Below are positions 1 through 8,799 of a stretch of 64,000 nt of DNA, piece by piece. The translations under genes were made by a program, and so were the position numbers. The stretch lies in the NCBI RefSeq assembly GCF_003026285.1, contig NZ_PYOD01000006.1, positions 62,001 through 126,000 of the forward strand, given 5' to 3'. How positions within the stretch are numbered: position 1 is the stretch's first letter; the number at the start of each line of letters is the position of its first letter. The stretch is from Photobacterium profundum. GTDB lineage: Bacteria > Pseudomonadota > Gammaproteobacteria > Enterobacterales > Vibrionaceae. The notes under the pieces are model-generated. The model searched no databases and was not told where the DNA came from. It worked only from the letters and a program-made list of their open reading frames with translations.

Positions 1-663
1 TTTTGGTTGTTGCTGTTAATTGTAATTCATTGATTTTAAATCATAATGTGGTGTTCATTAATGTAACTGTTCGTCATGATAAAATTAACTATTTATTTAT
101 TGGATCATTATTGGGTTGAAGGTGGCTAGGTATCTTTTAGGTGGGTCGGTATTTTTTAAAGGTGGCATAATTAGATTTGTATTATATAAAACATGCAATA
201 AACCACTGTTTTATTTCAAGTTGTTGAATTTAATGCCATGGTATAAAACGATGGGGTATGTTTGGTAAGCTTGGCTTGGTTTTGGGTGATTATGTTGCCA
301 GTTGTGCTGTTAAGTGTTTGATTTGAAGTGCTTATTGTTTTTTCATTATCATTTATGTAAAGCGATTTAATGCTGGTTTTTCATCGAAAGGTATATCAAA
401 TGATGGAGAATGTCAGGTGAGAAGAACACCAAGGCTTGTTTTGGTGTGTTATCCAAATATTAGGCTGATTAATGGCATAGTTTACTTGTTCGATGAGTAT
501 GTCGTGTCTACATAATGTCAGAGGTTTAAATATGCAGGTAAAGGTAGATATAGCTAAAATTCATGATGGTTTTTCTAGCGAGGTCTAGTTATGAAGGTAT
601 TACGCTAGACAATTACGGTTGGGTTTCTACACTGTCTCGGCTTATAACTATATCGGTGATGCT
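1..663. other. AT-rich region without a recognisable gene
   Basis: No open frame with coding character was found on either strand before the yhhN start. A 38-codon open frame at positions 3-119 (+) runs in from the left edge and could be the tail of an upstream gene, but its residues match nothing I recognise. The DNA is strongly AT-rich with many T runs and no clear terminator or repeat. It is best treated as intergenic or decayed sequence. Confidence 0.5.
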
Positions 664-1287
664 ATGTGGGTTTGGTTAGCCATCTCTCTATCGGGTTTAT
701 TACATATTAATGCGTCTTATCATGGGCCCAAATGGCAGTTTTATTTATTCAAGCCATTTACCATGGTGTTGCTACTGATTGTTGCTTGGCAAACGGGGCT
801 AGGCAGCTTCTATCAACAAGCTATTTTTGGTGGTTTGTTATTGTCTCTCGTTGGGGATGTGCTGCTAATGCAACCCCAAAAGCGCTTTGTTCAGGGGCTT
901 ATCAGCTTCTTATTGGCTCATATCGTTTATTCAGTGGCTTTCTGGAGCCAGCTGTCAGGTAGTATTGTGTGGTGGTTACCCGCCATGTTATTTGCCGGGG
1001 GGATTATTGTCTTTCTGTTATTGCTGCCGTCTTTAGGGCGTTTAATCTTACCTGTTGCGGTTTATATTGCGATGATCACTCAAATGGCGTGGGCGGCGGG
1101 TGAATTTTGGTTAACGGCTCAATCGACCGTTGGGCTATTGGCACTTGTTGGTGCGCTGATTTTTGTGGTATCTGATATTTTATTGGCAATAGAGCACTTC
1201 CGTGGCTCTTTTAAGCATTCTGTCAGTGCCATAATGGGTACATACTTTTTGGCACAATCATTGTTTGTTGCTTCATTACTGCTGTAA
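664..1287 (+). CDS. yhhN: YhhN/TMEM86-family membrane protein (lysoplasmalogenase-like)
   Basis: A 207-residue, very hydrophobic protein with about seven to eight predicted membrane segments. The N-terminal stretch (MWVWLAIS, then ASYHGPKWQ and FKPFTM) lines up well with E. coli YhhN. The family is called lysoplasmalogenase from the animal TMEM86 members; the bacterial substrate is not established. An in-frame TTG lies at 619, but the ATG at 664 aligns with the E. coli start and is preferred. The gene stands alone, followed 16 bases later by a terminator. In E. coli yhhN also lies near yhhL, rsmD and ftsY, so the neighbourhood is conserved. Family assignment is confident; enzymatic role is inference. 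Confidence 0.85.
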   Translation: MWVWLAISLSGLLHINASYHGPKWQFYLFKPFTMVLLLIVAWQTGLGSFYQQAIFGGLLLSLVGDVLLMQPQKRFVQGLISFLLAHIVYSVAFWSQLSGSIVWWLPAMLFAGGIIVFLLLLPSLGRLILPVAVYIAMITQMAWAAGEFWLTAQSTVGLLALVGALIFVVSDILLAIEHFRGSFKHSVSAIMGTYFLAQSLFVASLLL

Positions 1288-1303
1288 ATGATCTCGTTTT
1301 ATT

Positions 1304-1330
1304 AAACCGCTGTTATCAGCGGTTTTTTTA
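1304..1330 (+). terminator. Rho-independent terminator of yhhN
   Basis: The 9-bp stem AAACCGCTG/CAGCGGTTT with a 4-base TTAT loop is followed by a run of seven T. It starts 16 bases after the yhhN stop. Confidence 0.9.
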
Positions 1331-1404
1331 TATCTAAAATAAAAGAAAGAAGAATACTCAATGCTCGGTCTATTGAAGTAACTTGATATAAAAAGAGGTA
1401 GTCA

Positions 1405-1716
1405 ATGTCAAAGCAATGGATTCAAGTGTACAGTGCGGCCAACAACTTAGAAGCGCACAGCTTAAAAGGAATGCTAGAGAGTGCATGCATTGTTGTTAGG
1501 CTTACTGGCGAGAGTTTAGGTTCAGCTGTGGGGGAGTTACCTACGAATGCCGTTGAGGTCGGCTTATGGGTTGAACCAGAGTGCACTGCTAAGGCGGATC
1601 GCCTACTGCAAGATTATGAACAGGCTGAATACTTCGATTGGATCTGTATGCAGTGTAATGAGACAAATGAAGGCCAGTTTGAATTATGTTGGCAGTGTGG
1701 ATGTGAAAAGCCGTAA
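1405..1716 (+). CDS. DUF2007-type protein with C-terminal zinc ribbon
   Basis: This 103-residue soluble protein has an N-terminal DUF2007-like region (residues 1-75: WIQVYSAANNLEAHSLKGML, then ESLGSAVGELP) and two CxxC pairs in the last 30 residues (CMQC at 79-82, CWQC at 95-98). The pairs form a RanBP2-like zinc ribbon. DUF2007 is sometimes annotated as a putative signal-transducing protein; its ligand is unknown. The start at 1405 has GAGG about 9 bases upstream. It appears monocistronic, between a terminator and yecH. The family call is reasonable and the function is unknown. Confidence 0.7.
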   Translation: MSKQWIQVYSAANNLEAHSLKGMLESACIVVRLTGESLGSAVGELPTNAVEVGLWVEPECTAKADRLLQDYEQAEYFDWICMQCNETNEGQFELCWQCGCEKP

Positions 1717-1837
1717 TAGTATAGATAGATCTAAATCATAACATGCACTTTAAATGCTATTTTTTGTTTTGCATCAAATCAAAAAAAAATCAGCATGGTT
1801 TAATAGGTTCAATACCCATAACGTAAAGAGTGTAACC

Positions 1838-2080
1838 ATGAACCAATCTATTCACGCCCATACGGTACTTAATTTGTTGCTTGTAGAAGATGCAGAATAC
1901 ACCCTTGCTTCACTTAAGCATGCTGTTGAAGCTGAGTATGGTGAAGGTGTACGCTTTTATACTTGTAGCCAGCAAGACTTAACATTTGATGCGTTGTTGT
2001 CATTCTTGCTTGATCGTCAGAAAGTTGTACTTCAGGGTGACATGATTACAGCAAACCGTGAGCGCATGTGTAGCCATTAA
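1838..2080 (+). CDS. yecH: YecH-family putative metal-binding protein
   Basis: This 80-residue protein closely matches the E. coli YecH pattern: N-terminal SIHAHTVLN, central RFYTCS, and C-terminal RMCSH. The conserved His and Cys residues at both ends (H6, H8, C50, C78, H80) are why the family (DUF2492) is described as metal-binding; no function has been demonstrated that I know of. An open frame extends upstream to 1754, but its residues are lysine- and asparagine-rich and unlike the family, so the ATG at 1838 is chosen. A hairpin with a T run follows. Confidence 0.8.
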   Translation: MNQSIHAHTVLNLLLVEDAEYTLASLKHAVEAEYGEGVRFYTCSQQDLTFDALLSFLLDRQKVVLQGDMITANRERMCSH

Positions 2081-2115
2081 TGCTAGCTCGAAAAATATAA
2101 CGATTATATTGTAAA

Positions 2116-2146
2116 TAAGGTGATGGTTTTTATCGTCACCTTTTTG
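2116..2146 (+). terminator. Terminator after yecH
   Basis: The arms AAGGTGA and TCACCTT (2117-2123 and 2136-2142), with a 12-base loop that can pair partly, are followed by a short T run. Confidence 0.65.
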
Positions 2147-2246
2147 TTCATTTGTTATACTCCGCCTTTCTTAATTCAGCTGTTCAGCTGATTATGTATC
2201 TACTTCGAAATAATCTTACGATTTATCTCTGATTGAGGTTCACCCT

Positions 2247-2840
2247 GTGGAAATAATGTCTGCAGCGGTCATGTTATTTTTAATCATGGATCCGCTGGGT
2301 AATTTGCCGGTAATGTTGTCGATCCTGCGACATATCGAGCCGAAACGTCGCCGTATTATTATGGTACGTGAATTGTGCTTTGCACTTATCATTCTGTTGC
2401 TGTTTTTATTTGGCGGTAAACAGATGTTGGCATTTTTACATGTCTCGACAGAAACCGTCAGCATCTCTGGTGGCATCATACTGTTTTTGATTGCGATAAA
2501 AATGATCTTTCCACAACCTGGTGGTGTAACAGGGTTAGCGGCAGGTGAAGAACCATTTTTAGTGCCGATGGCAATCCCGATGATTGCAGGACCTTCTGTT
2601 TTGGCTTCTTTATTGTTGTTGTCGAATCAAGATCCAACTCGGATGTGGGATTGGGTGTTAGCTGTCTTATTGGCTTGGGGGGGATCGTTTGTAATCTTGA
2701 TGTTCCACGAAGTCTTTAATCGCTTATTGGGCGAGAAGGGCTTAAAAGCCGTTGAAAGGCTAATGGGATTATTACTGGTGATGATTTCAGTGCAGATGTT
2801 CTTAGATGGTATACGTGCCTATTTATCTATTGGTTTGTAG
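2247..2840 (+). CDS. yhgN: MarC-family membrane protein YhgN
   Basis: A 197-residue integral membrane protein with about six membrane segments. The stretches LFLIMDPLGNLPVML, VSISGGIILFLIAIKMIF and ERLMGLLLVM match E. coli YhgN almost residue for residue. The MarC/UPF0056 family was once linked to antibiotic resistance through MarC, but its transport function is unproven; 'NAAT' is only a database label. Translation starts at GTG 2247 with GAGG about 8 bases upstream; an ATG three codons in is the alternative. It is monocistronic, ending in a strong hairpin shared with yhhL on the other strand. Confidence 0.88.
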   Translation: MEIMSAAVMLFLIMDPLGNLPVMLSILRHIEPKRRRIIMVRELCFALIILLLFLFGGKQMLAFLHVSTETVSISGGIILFLIAIKMIFPQPGGVTGLAAGEEPFLVPMAIPMIAGPSVLASLLLLSNQDPTRMWDWVLAVLLAWGGSFVILMFHEVFNRLLGEKGLKAVERLMGLLLVMISVQMFLDGIRAYLSIGL

Positions 2841-2905
2841 TTATGGCGGGCTGTAGCGATAGCGGGTTCGTATTGAGTTAGAAGCTGTAAAATCAAATTA
2901 TTGTG

Positions 2906-2950
2906 AAATGGGCAAGTATCGGTATTCGATACTTGCCCATTTTTTCACAT
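2906..2950. terminator. Bidirectional terminator between yhgN and yhhL
   Basis: A perfect 16-bp stem (AAATGGGCAAGTATCG and its complement, 2906-2921 and 2927-2943) encloses a 5-base loop. T runs on the plus strand and A runs on the other side allow it to stop both yhgN (+) and yhhL (-), which converge here. Confidence 0.92.
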
Positions 2951-3211
2951 CATATGTTTACGACGGATATCGAGCAGTGCAAAAATCCCGAAAATTAAAA
3001 TCGACCACATTTCCCATTTTGACATATTAATTTTATCGCCAAATGCGCCGATAAAAATGAGCATTTGTAAGCCATGCATCATGAAGAGGAACCCTGTCAT
3101 GATGTAGAGTGCCATCGCTGCAACACCCGGAAACGGGGAGAAAATATTAATAATCAGTATTAGCCAAACAAAACCGATAGCGGCTTTAGCTAATGCAATG
3201 AGTGCTTTCAT
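2945..3211 (-). CDS. yhhL: DUF1145-family small membrane protein (YhhL)
   Basis: An 88-residue protein with two to three hydrophobic segments and the family-like core MTGFLFMMHGLQML at residues 39-52. It corresponds to E. coli YhhL, which also sits directly after rsmD. The start codon overlaps the rsmD stop in an ATGA arrangement, so the two are translationally coupled. The C-terminus is basic (DIRRKHMM). Function is unknown. Confidence 0.8.
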   Translation of the reverse strand: MKALIALAKAAIGFVWLILIINIFSPFPGVAAMALYIMTGFLFMMHGLQMLIFIGAFGDKINMSKWEMWSILIFGIFALLDIRRKHMM

Positions 3212-3813
3212 ACTTTCTCTCTTTCAAATAGACGATAACAGACTTGGCCTGCTATCTTTTCACGATGTAAACGCCAATGTGAAGGCGTTACGATCTCACC
3301 CAGTTCTTTCTCCGCTTCAATATAAATCATTGCATGGGGAGTGAGCCAGTTGTTGGCCTCTAATAGATCGATAACATTTTGTATCAAATCTTTACGAAAC
3401 GGTGGATCGATAAACACCACGTCATGGGGCGTGCCTGTTTGCGCTAAATATTTTAGACTATCAGTGTTTAGAACGTTGGCATTGGTGGCACCAATAGTCG
3501 TTAAATTCTGTTGTAGTTGATTTGCGGCTTTTTTGTCTAATTCAAGCATAGTGATGCTTTCGGCACCACGAGACAAAGCTTCAAAGCTTAAACCACCACT
3601 ACCAGTAAACAGATCAAGGCATTTAGCTTGATAAATGTCTTGAGCTAACCAGTTGAAAACAGTTTCCTTTACGCGATCAGTGGTGGGCCTTAAACCTTCA
3701 ACATCGTGGACCGGTAATTTACGTCCGCGCCATTGCCCACTGATGATTCTAACGAACCCATCTCGGCGATTATTTGGCATATTTCGGCCTGTTTGCTGCT
3801 TGTGTCTCGTCAT
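3208..3813 (-). CDS. rsmD: 16S rRNA (guanine966-N2)-methyltransferase RsmD
   Basis: This 201-residue SAM-dependent methyltransferase modifies G966 of 16S rRNA on assembled small-subunit particles. The SAM motif CLDLFTGSGGLSFEALSRGA and the catalytic motif IV DPPF (in VVFIDPPFRK) are visible, and FVRIISGQWRGRKL is the usual RsmD N-terminus. The frame is open 18 codons further upstream, but those residues are not family-like, so ATG 3813 is chosen. It is divergent from ftsY with an 84-bp gap, as in E. coli, and coupled to yhhL downstream. Confidence 0.95.
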   Translation of the reverse strand: MTRHKQQTGRNMPNNRRDGFVRIISGQWRGRKLPVHDVEGLRPTTDRVKETVFNWLAQDIYQAKCLDLFTGSGGLSFEALSRGAESITMLELDKKAANQLQQNLTTIGATNANVLNTDSLKYLAQTGTPHDVVFIDPPFRKDLIQNVIDLLEANNWLTPHAMIYIEAEKELGEIVTPSHWRLHREKIAGQVCYRLFEREKV

Positions 3814-3897
3814 AGATTTTTTTGACCGTTTAGAAAATGATAGTATACACCTGTTTTTAGACTGCAAATTGTACCAATCAAGGGCTAGGATTTGCCA

Positions 3898-5214
3898 ATG
3901 GCAGAGAAAAAGAAACGCGGATTATTTTCGTGGCTGGGTTTTGGATCTGAAGAGAAGACCGAGCAAACCGAACAAACGATAGAAAATCAAACAAATGAGG
4001 TGGATGTTGATTCACTGCAATCAACAGACGATAAGGAGAATAAAGAGGCTTTAGCTCAGCAAGAAGCTGATGCGCTTGCACAAGTGAAAGCCGATGAAGA
4101 AGCCGAGGCACTCGCAATTGCCAAGGCCGAAGAAGAGGTAGAAGCACTTGCTGTAGCGAAAGCGGCAGAAGAAGCAGAAGCTTTAGCGGTGATAAAAGCG
4201 GAAGAAGCAGAGGCGGCTGCTAAGGCAGAAGCTGAAGCTCAAGCAGCAAAAGCGGCTGAAGTGATCATTCACGAGCAAGAAAAACCTCAATCTGACGGAT
4301 TTTTTGCTCGCTTAATGCGTGGCCTAAAGAAAACGAAAACCAATTTTGGTTCAGGTTTTTTTGGTCTTTTCAGCGGTAAAAAAATCGATGATGAATTATT
4401 TGAAGAGCTAGAAGAGCAACTTCTTATTGCCGATGTGGGGATGGATACTACATTAAAAATCATCGAGAACCTGACAGACAAAGCTAACCGTAAGGAACTT
4501 AAAGACGGTGAGGCACTCTATGGTTTACTCAAAGAAGAATTAGCCGACATGTTGTCAACGGTTGAGCAGCCGCTGATTGTTGATACCAGCCAAAAGCCAT
4601 TTGTTATTTTAATGGTGGGTGTTAATGGTGTAGGTAAAACCACAACAATTGGTAAGCTAGCGAAGCAATTCCAGAGTGAAGGTAAATCTGTCATGTTGGC
4701 GGCAGGCGATACATTCCGTGCTGCAGCCGTTGAGCAGCTTCAAGTCTGGGGTGAGCGCAATGGTGTTCCTGTTGTGGCTCAGCATACTGGTGCTGATAGT
4801 GCATCTGTGATTTTTGATGCGATAGAATCAGCTAAAGCACGTAATGTTGATGTGGTTATTGCTGATACTGCGGGTCGATTGCAGAACAAAGGTCACCTTA
4901 TGGAAGAATTACGCAAAATTGTACGCGTAATGAAGAAGGTTGATCCTGCTGCACCGCATGAAATTATGCTTACCGTTGATGCTGGAACTGGTCAAAATGC
5001 GATCAGTCAGGCTAAATTGTTTAGTGAAGTGGCACCAGTATCAGGTATTACGATCTCTAAGCTTGATGGAACGGCAAAAGGTGGTGTGATCTTTGCCATT
5101 GCCGATCAATTCAGTATTCCTATTCGCTACATCGGCATTGGTGAGGGTATTGATGATCTGCGTCCTTTTGTAGCAGATGAGTTTATTGAAGCACTATTTA
5201 GTGACGAGGAATAA
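3898..5214 (+). CDS. ftsY: Signal recognition particle receptor FtsY
   Basis: A 438-residue GTPase that docks ribosome-SRP complexes at the inner membrane for co-translational insertion. The N-terminus (KKRGLFSWLGFG) is the membrane-binding amphipathic segment. Residues about 45-125 are an acidic Ala/Glu region of imperfect repeats around EALAxAKAEEE. The NG domain follows, with P-loop GVNGVGKTT from residue 241, DTFRAAAVEQL, DTAGR and SKLDGTAKGG. A TTG two codons upstream is also in frame, but ATG 3898 has AGGGCTAGGA just upstream and gives the family start. ftsE begins 3 bases after the stop. Confidence 0.97.
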   Translation: MAEKKKRGLFSWLGFGSEEKTEQTEQTIENQTNEVDVDSLQSTDDKENKEALAQQEADALAQVKADEEAEALAIAKAEEEVEALAVAKAAEEAEALAVIKAEEAEAAAKAEAEAQAAKAAEVIIHEQEKPQSDGFFARLMRGLKKTKTNFGSGFFGLFSGKKIDDELFEELEEQLLIADVGMDTTLKIIENLTDKANRKELKDGEALYGLLKEELADMLSTVEQPLIVDTSQKPFVILMVGVNGVGKTTTIGKLAKQFQSEGKSVMLAAGDTFRAAAVEQLQVWGERNGVPVVAQHTGADSASVIFDAIESAKARNVDVVIADTAGRLQNKGHLMEELRKIVRVMKKVDPAAPHEIMLTVDAGTGQNAISQAKLFSEVAPVSGITISKLDGTAKGGVIFAIADQFSIPIRYIGIGEGIDDLRPFVADEFIEALFSDEE

Positions 5215-5217
5215 CGT

Positions 5218-5886
5218 GTGATTCGATTTCAGCAGGTAAGTAAAGCCTATCGTGGCGGTAGCCAAGCGCTACAAAAAGTAGATTTTCATCTGCGGTCAGC
5301 AGATATGGCTTTTTTAACTGGTCATTCTGGAGCAGGTAAAAGTACCCTGCTGAAATTGATTTGTGCCATAGAGCGACCAAGTGATGGTCATATCTTTTTT
5401 AATGGTCATGAAACAACACGTATCGACAATAAGCAGATACCGTTTTTACGCCGTAATATTGGTATCATTTTTCAAGATCACAAATTATTAATGGACAGCA
5501 GTGTCTACGATAACGTTGCTTTACCTTTGCGGGTAGAGCAAGTGTCTGAAAATGATGTTAAACGTCGTGTATCAGCAGCCCTCGATAAAGTGGGGCTGCT
5601 TGATAAAGCGCGTTGTTTACCGATTCAATTATCCGGTGGTGAACAGCAACGAGTCGGTATTGCTCGGGCTGTGGTTAACAAGCCCATGTTGCTATTAGCT
5701 GATGAACCTACCGGTAATCTAGATGCTGAATTATCACAGCAGGTGATGCGTTTATTTGAAGAATTTAATCGGGTTGGAGTTTGTGTATTAATGGCGACAC
5801 ACGATACGTCGCTATTATCGACACATAACTACCGTCGTTTAGATTTGCACCAAGGACATTTAAGGGAGCTTGCCCGTGGCGCGTAA
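5218..5886 (+). CDS. ftsE: Cell division ATP-binding protein FtsE
   Basis: A 222-residue ABC ATPase that, with FtsX, regulates periplasmic amidase activators at the divisome. Walker [10 protein letters not shown] starts at residue 35; the signature LSGGEQQRV and Walker [13 protein letters not shown] are intact, followed by the switch His in MATHD. It starts with GTG 3 bases after ftsY and its end overlaps ftsX, so the three genes form one operon as in E. coli. Confidence 0.97.
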   Translation: MIRFQQVSKAYRGGSQALQKVDFHLRSADMAFLTGHSGAGKSTLLKLICAIERPSDGHIFFNGHETTRIDNKQIPFLRRNIGIIFQDHKLLMDSSVYDNVALPLRVEQVSENDVKRRVSAALDKVGLLDKARCLPIQLSGGEQQRVGIARAVVNKPMLLLADEPTGNLDAELSQQVMRLFEEFNRVGVCVLMATHDTSLLSTHNYRRLDLHQGHLRELARGA

Positions 5887-6802
5887 ACAAACCGGCTTTT
5901 TTGCTATTCATAAGCAGCAGTGCTTTGAAGCACTGAATGATCTTTTTAAGCGTCCGTTAGGTAATATCTTAACGCTCGCGGTGTTAGCATTTGCCTTAAC
6001 GTTACCTTCAACGTTTTATTTATTAGCGAAAAATGTCACCTTGGTGGCACAGGCTTGGCAAAACCCGACACAACTTACGTTGTATTTAGATAATAATGCT
6101 TCAGAGCAAGCCGGCGCTGATTTTTCTGAACAGCTACAATCATGGCCTGAAATCGAAGCGGTCACGTATATTTCACCCGATAAAGGCCTTGAAGATTTCA
6201 GAGAGCATGCAGGTTTTGAGCAAGCACTCAGTTTACTGGATGAGAATCCATTACCTGCTGTCATTATTGTTCGCCCAGCACCTGATTGGCAAAATAATGA
6301 ACAAGCAGCACAACTTGCTACTAAAATTCGCACTGAGCCTACAGTTGATGAAGTGCGATTAGACAGTGACTGGTTACAGCGGTTAGCTGCGATTCAGGAT
6401 CTATCTGTTACCTTGGCGTTACTGATGTCTGGGTTAATGCTGTTTGCGGTCTTTTTAATTGTGGGTAACACCCTGCGTCTTCAAGTGTTGAATCAGAAAG
6501 ATAGAATTCAAGTGATGAAGATGGTGGGGGCGACAGACAGTTTTATTCTACGTCCTTATTTATATGTAGGGGTGTGGTACGGCTTAATTGGAGCTGTTAT
6601 TGCGTGGGTACTCACGATAATAGTGACTATACTTCTTGACGGTGCGGTTGAAAAACTAGCTATGTTATATGACAGTAACTTCCGTTTAGTGGGTTTAAGT
6701 TGGGATGAAAGCCTTATTTTAATGATGACAGCAGCCTTCCTTGGATTACTTGCTGCCCGCTTCTCTGCGGGGCGTCATTTGAAAGAAATTGAACCTATCT
6801 GA
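5876..6802 (+). CDS. ftsX: Cell division protein FtsX
   Basis: A 308-residue membrane partner of FtsE with four expected membrane segments: one near residues 35-55, then a periplasmic domain with ATYISPDKGL-type sequence, and three in the C-terminal half (MSGLMLFAVFLIVGNTLRLQ and two more). The cytoplasmic sequence KDRIQVMKMVGAT is typical. GTG 5876 follows AAGGGAGC by about 5 bases and overlaps ftsE by 11 bases; a TTG two codons earlier is the alternative. It lacks the longer N-terminal extension of E. coli FtsX. Confidence 0.95.
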   Translation: MARKQTGFFAIHKQQCFEALNDLFKRPLGNILTLAVLAFALTLPSTFYLLAKNVTLVAQAWQNPTQLTLYLDNNASEQAGADFSEQLQSWPEIEAVTYISPDKGLEDFREHAGFEQALSLLDENPLPAVIIVRPAPDWQNNEQAAQLATKIRTEPTVDEVRLDSDWLQRLAAIQDLSVTLALLMSGLMLFAVFLIVGNTLRLQVLNQKDRIQVMKMVGATDSFILRPYLYVGVWYGLIGAVIAWVLTIIVTILLDGAVEKLAMLYDSNFRLVGLSWDESLILMMTAAFLGLLAARFSAGRHLKEIEPI

Positions 6803-6877
6803 CATTTTTTTGCCTGAAAATGGTGTAAATTACGCGGCTCACTTGCAAAGCGACCCATTTTCTTGGCACTATTACAG

Positions 6878-6914
6878 GTTCAGATAACGTTATAGGTGTT
6901 CAGATAACGTTATA
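6878..6914 (+). repeat. Tandem 17-bp direct repeat upstream of rpoH
   Basis: The 17-base sequence GTTCAGATAACGTTATA occurs at 6878-6894 and again at 6898-6914, exactly 20 bp apart start to start, that is about two helical turns. It contains the palindrome ATAACGTTAT. It lies 32 bp before the rpoH start, so it falls in the promoter or the mRNA leader. It could be a tandem binding site or a leader element; neither has been shown. Confidence 0.6.
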
Positions 6915-6945
6915 TTGGTATAAAAAACACACGAGGTTTTTTTGA

Positions 6946-7806
6946 ATGGCAAAAGAGATGTCTTCAATGGCTCTAGTTTCTACTGGTAGCTTGGATAGTT
7001 ATATCCAGACGGTCAATCGACACCCGATGCTTACAGTAGAGCAAGAAAAAGAGTTAGCTGAACGTCTGCATTATGATGGCGATATTGAAGCTGCGAAAGG
7101 CTTAGTAATGTCACATATGCGCTTTGTTGTGCATGTTGCTCGTGGCTATTCTGGCTATGGTTTACCAATGGCAGACTTAATACAGGAAGGTAACATCGGC
7201 TTGATGAAAGCGGTAAAACGCTTTAACCCTGAAGTAGGGGTTCGCTTGGTGTCTTTCGCTGTCCATTGGATTAAAGCTGAAATACATGAATATGTTTTAC
7301 GAAATTGGCGCATCGTGAAAGTTGCGACAACCAAAGCTCAGCGTAAACTGTTCTTTAATCTACGTAAGTCAAAAAAACGTCTGGGTTGGTTTAACAATGC
7401 AGAAGTTGAAATGGTTGCAGAACAACTGGGTGTTAATCCATCTGAAGTGCGCGAGATGGAATCACGTTTAGCAGCCCAAGATCCTGCATTTGAACTACCA
7501 AATGAAGATGATGATCGTGATGCAGGCTACACTGCTCCTGTCTATTTCCTTGAAGATAAAGCGTCTGATGTTGCTTTAAGTTATGAAGAAAATAACTGGG
7601 AAAACCATACTAACAACCGTCTATCTAATGCATTAGCAGGATTGGATGAGCGCAGTCAGCACATTGTGCGATCTCGTTGGTTAGATGATGAAAAGACGAC
7701 CTTACAAGATTTAGCTAATCACTACGGTATATCTGCCGAAAGGGTTCGCCAGCTTGAGAAAAACGCCATGAAAAAGCTGAAAGAAGCAGTAGGCGATTTT
7801 TACTAG
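6946..7806 (+). CDS. rpoH: RNA polymerase heat-shock sigma factor RpoH (sigma-32)
   Basis: This 286-residue sigma-70-family factor directs transcription of chaperone and protease genes. Region 2 ([37 protein letters not shown]) and the C-terminal region 4 helix-turn-helix ([20 protein letters not shown]) are complete. The RpoH box QRKLFFNLR, at residues 132-140, is the family hallmark. It starts at ATG 6946 with ACGAGG upstream. A 143-bp gap from ftsX carries its own regulatory DNA, including a 17-bp tandem repeat. Length and motifs are normal. Confidence 0.97.
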   Translation: MAKEMSSMALVSTGSLDSYIQTVNRHPMLTVEQEKELAERLHYDGDIEAAKGLVMSHMRFVVHVARGYSGYGLPMADLIQEGNIGLMKAVKRFNPEVGVRLVSFAVHWIKAEIHEYVLRNWRIVKVATTKAQRKLFFNLRKSKKRLGWFNNAEVEMVAEQLGVNPSEVREMESRLAAQDPAFELPNEDDDRDAGYTAPVYFLEDKASDVALSYEENNWENHTNNRLSNALAGLDERSQHIVRSRWLDDEKTTLQDLANHYGISAERVRQLEKNAMKKLKEAVGDFY

Positions 7807-8425
7807 GATCGACGTGATAGCAATGATCTAGATCGTTATAAGCTATCCACAAGCCGTAAAATAAAAACCGACTTATCATAGTCGGTTTTTTTGTGGCTAA
7901 AATTCGGTGCGTAACTTTTTCTAACGCATTGAATTTACCGATCTGTTGGCGCTTTCATCTTGAAGTATCATCAAATTATGCTGATAAACGGTGTTTTTCC
8001 TGTTGGGATATCTTTGGGGATGTTTTTGCGATGTAACTCACGTTTGTGAATATATTTGTGGGCTATATGCTAGGTTATACACAGCTTATGATCGGATCCT
8101 CACTACATGTAGTAGATCCTATTATTTTAAAACACATTATCAACGCAATCCACAGGCTTTTCCACAGCTGGTTATTTTTTGTTCTTCTTGGTTGCAAGGT
8201 GACACTTCTGTTTTTTAAAGCCCCGTGACACCTACCATAGGGGGAAATTTTATAGTGTGGATAAACCCCTACATTCTGTGCAAGGTTGTGAGTAACTGAG
8301 TAAGGTACAATACGTAACAATGATATTTCCTTATCCATGTTATCGGTGGGATCCTAAAACGGAGGATCGTCACACTTTGATAATGGGGAAGATCAATACC
8401 GACTATCAAAACCAAGAGGCAGGCA
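7807..8425. promoter_or_regulatory. rpoH-glpE intergenic region rich in DnaA-box-like and GATC sites
   Basis: This 619-bp region has no convincing gene. Two exact DnaA boxes are present: TTATACACA at 8075-8083 and TTATCCACA on the minus strand at 8256-8264. Near matches are CTATCCACA (7843), CAATCCACA (8146) and TTTTCCACA (8158). There are ten GATC sites (7807, 7825, 7831, 7940, 8090, 8095, 8115, 8350, 8365, 8391), about four times chance expectation. A 12-bp palindrome ACTACATGTAGT lies at 8102-8113, followed by an AT-rich stretch. This resembles origin or DnaA-titration DNA. The usual oriC neighbours (gidA, mioC) are absent, so it is not called the chromosomal origin. The glpE promoter must also lie here. 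Confidence 0.55.
7863..7892 (+). terminator. Terminator of rpoH
   Basis: The 11-bp stem AAAAACCGACT/AGTCGGTTTTT with loop TATCAT is followed by further T residues, 57 bases after the rpoH stop. Confidence 0.92.
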
Positions 8426-8758
8426 ATGGAACAGTTCGAACATATTTCAGTTGATCAAGCATATAGCTTATTGCAACAAGAAGATTCACTGGCAGTGTTA
8501 GTGGATATTCGCGACCCTCAATCATTTGGGCTAGCACATCCTGAAAATGCTTATCACCTGACGAATGACACTATGGTTGAATTAATGAATCAGGTTGATT
8601 TTGAACAACCTGTGATTGTGATGTGTTATCACGGCATTAGCAGTCAAGGTGCCGCACAATATTTGATTAACCAAGGGTTTGAAGCGGTGTATAGTTTGGA
8701 TGGTGGCTTTGAAGCTTGGCGTCGTCAGGCTTTACCAATTATTCAACAGATCGATTAA
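8426..8758 (+). CDS. glpE: Thiosulfate sulfurtransferase GlpE
   Basis: A 110-residue single-domain rhodanese that transfers sulfane sulfur from thiosulfate to thiol acceptors or cyanide. The active-site loop CYHGIS carries the catalytic Cys67, and VDIRDPQSF and SLDGGFEAW match E. coli GlpE closely. It begins ATG 8426 after an AGAGGCAGG ribosome-binding region and is followed 41 bp later by glpG, as in E. coli. Its link to glycerol metabolism is positional only. Confidence 0.96.
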   Translation: MEQFEHISVDQAYSLLQQEDSLAVLVDIRDPQSFGLAHPENAYHLTNDTMVELMNQVDFEQPVIVMCYHGISSQGAAQYLINQGFEAVYSLDGGFEAWRRQALPIIQQID

Positions 8759-8799
8759 TGGTAACCAATTGCCGATCTGATACTTTGTCGGAGTGAAAG

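Noticed and set aside
3-119. 38-codon open frame entering from the left edge
   Set aside because: Too short, AT-driven composition and no recognisable protein; could be the end of an upstream gene but cannot be supported.
6860-6890. Sigma-54 promoter before rpoH (TTGGCAC present)
   Set aside because: The GC at the -12 element at correct spacing is missing.
7991-8338. Open frames of 60-87 codons on both strands between rpoH and glpE
   Set aside because: They overlap each other, lack ribosome-binding sites and lie over the DnaA-box/GATC cluster; the products look random.
7807-8425. Calling this region the chromosomal origin oriC
   Set aside because: oriC of the main Vibrionaceae chromosome is beside gidA/mioC, which are absent; no dnaA or parAB genes lie near. 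Only a DnaA-binding region is supported.
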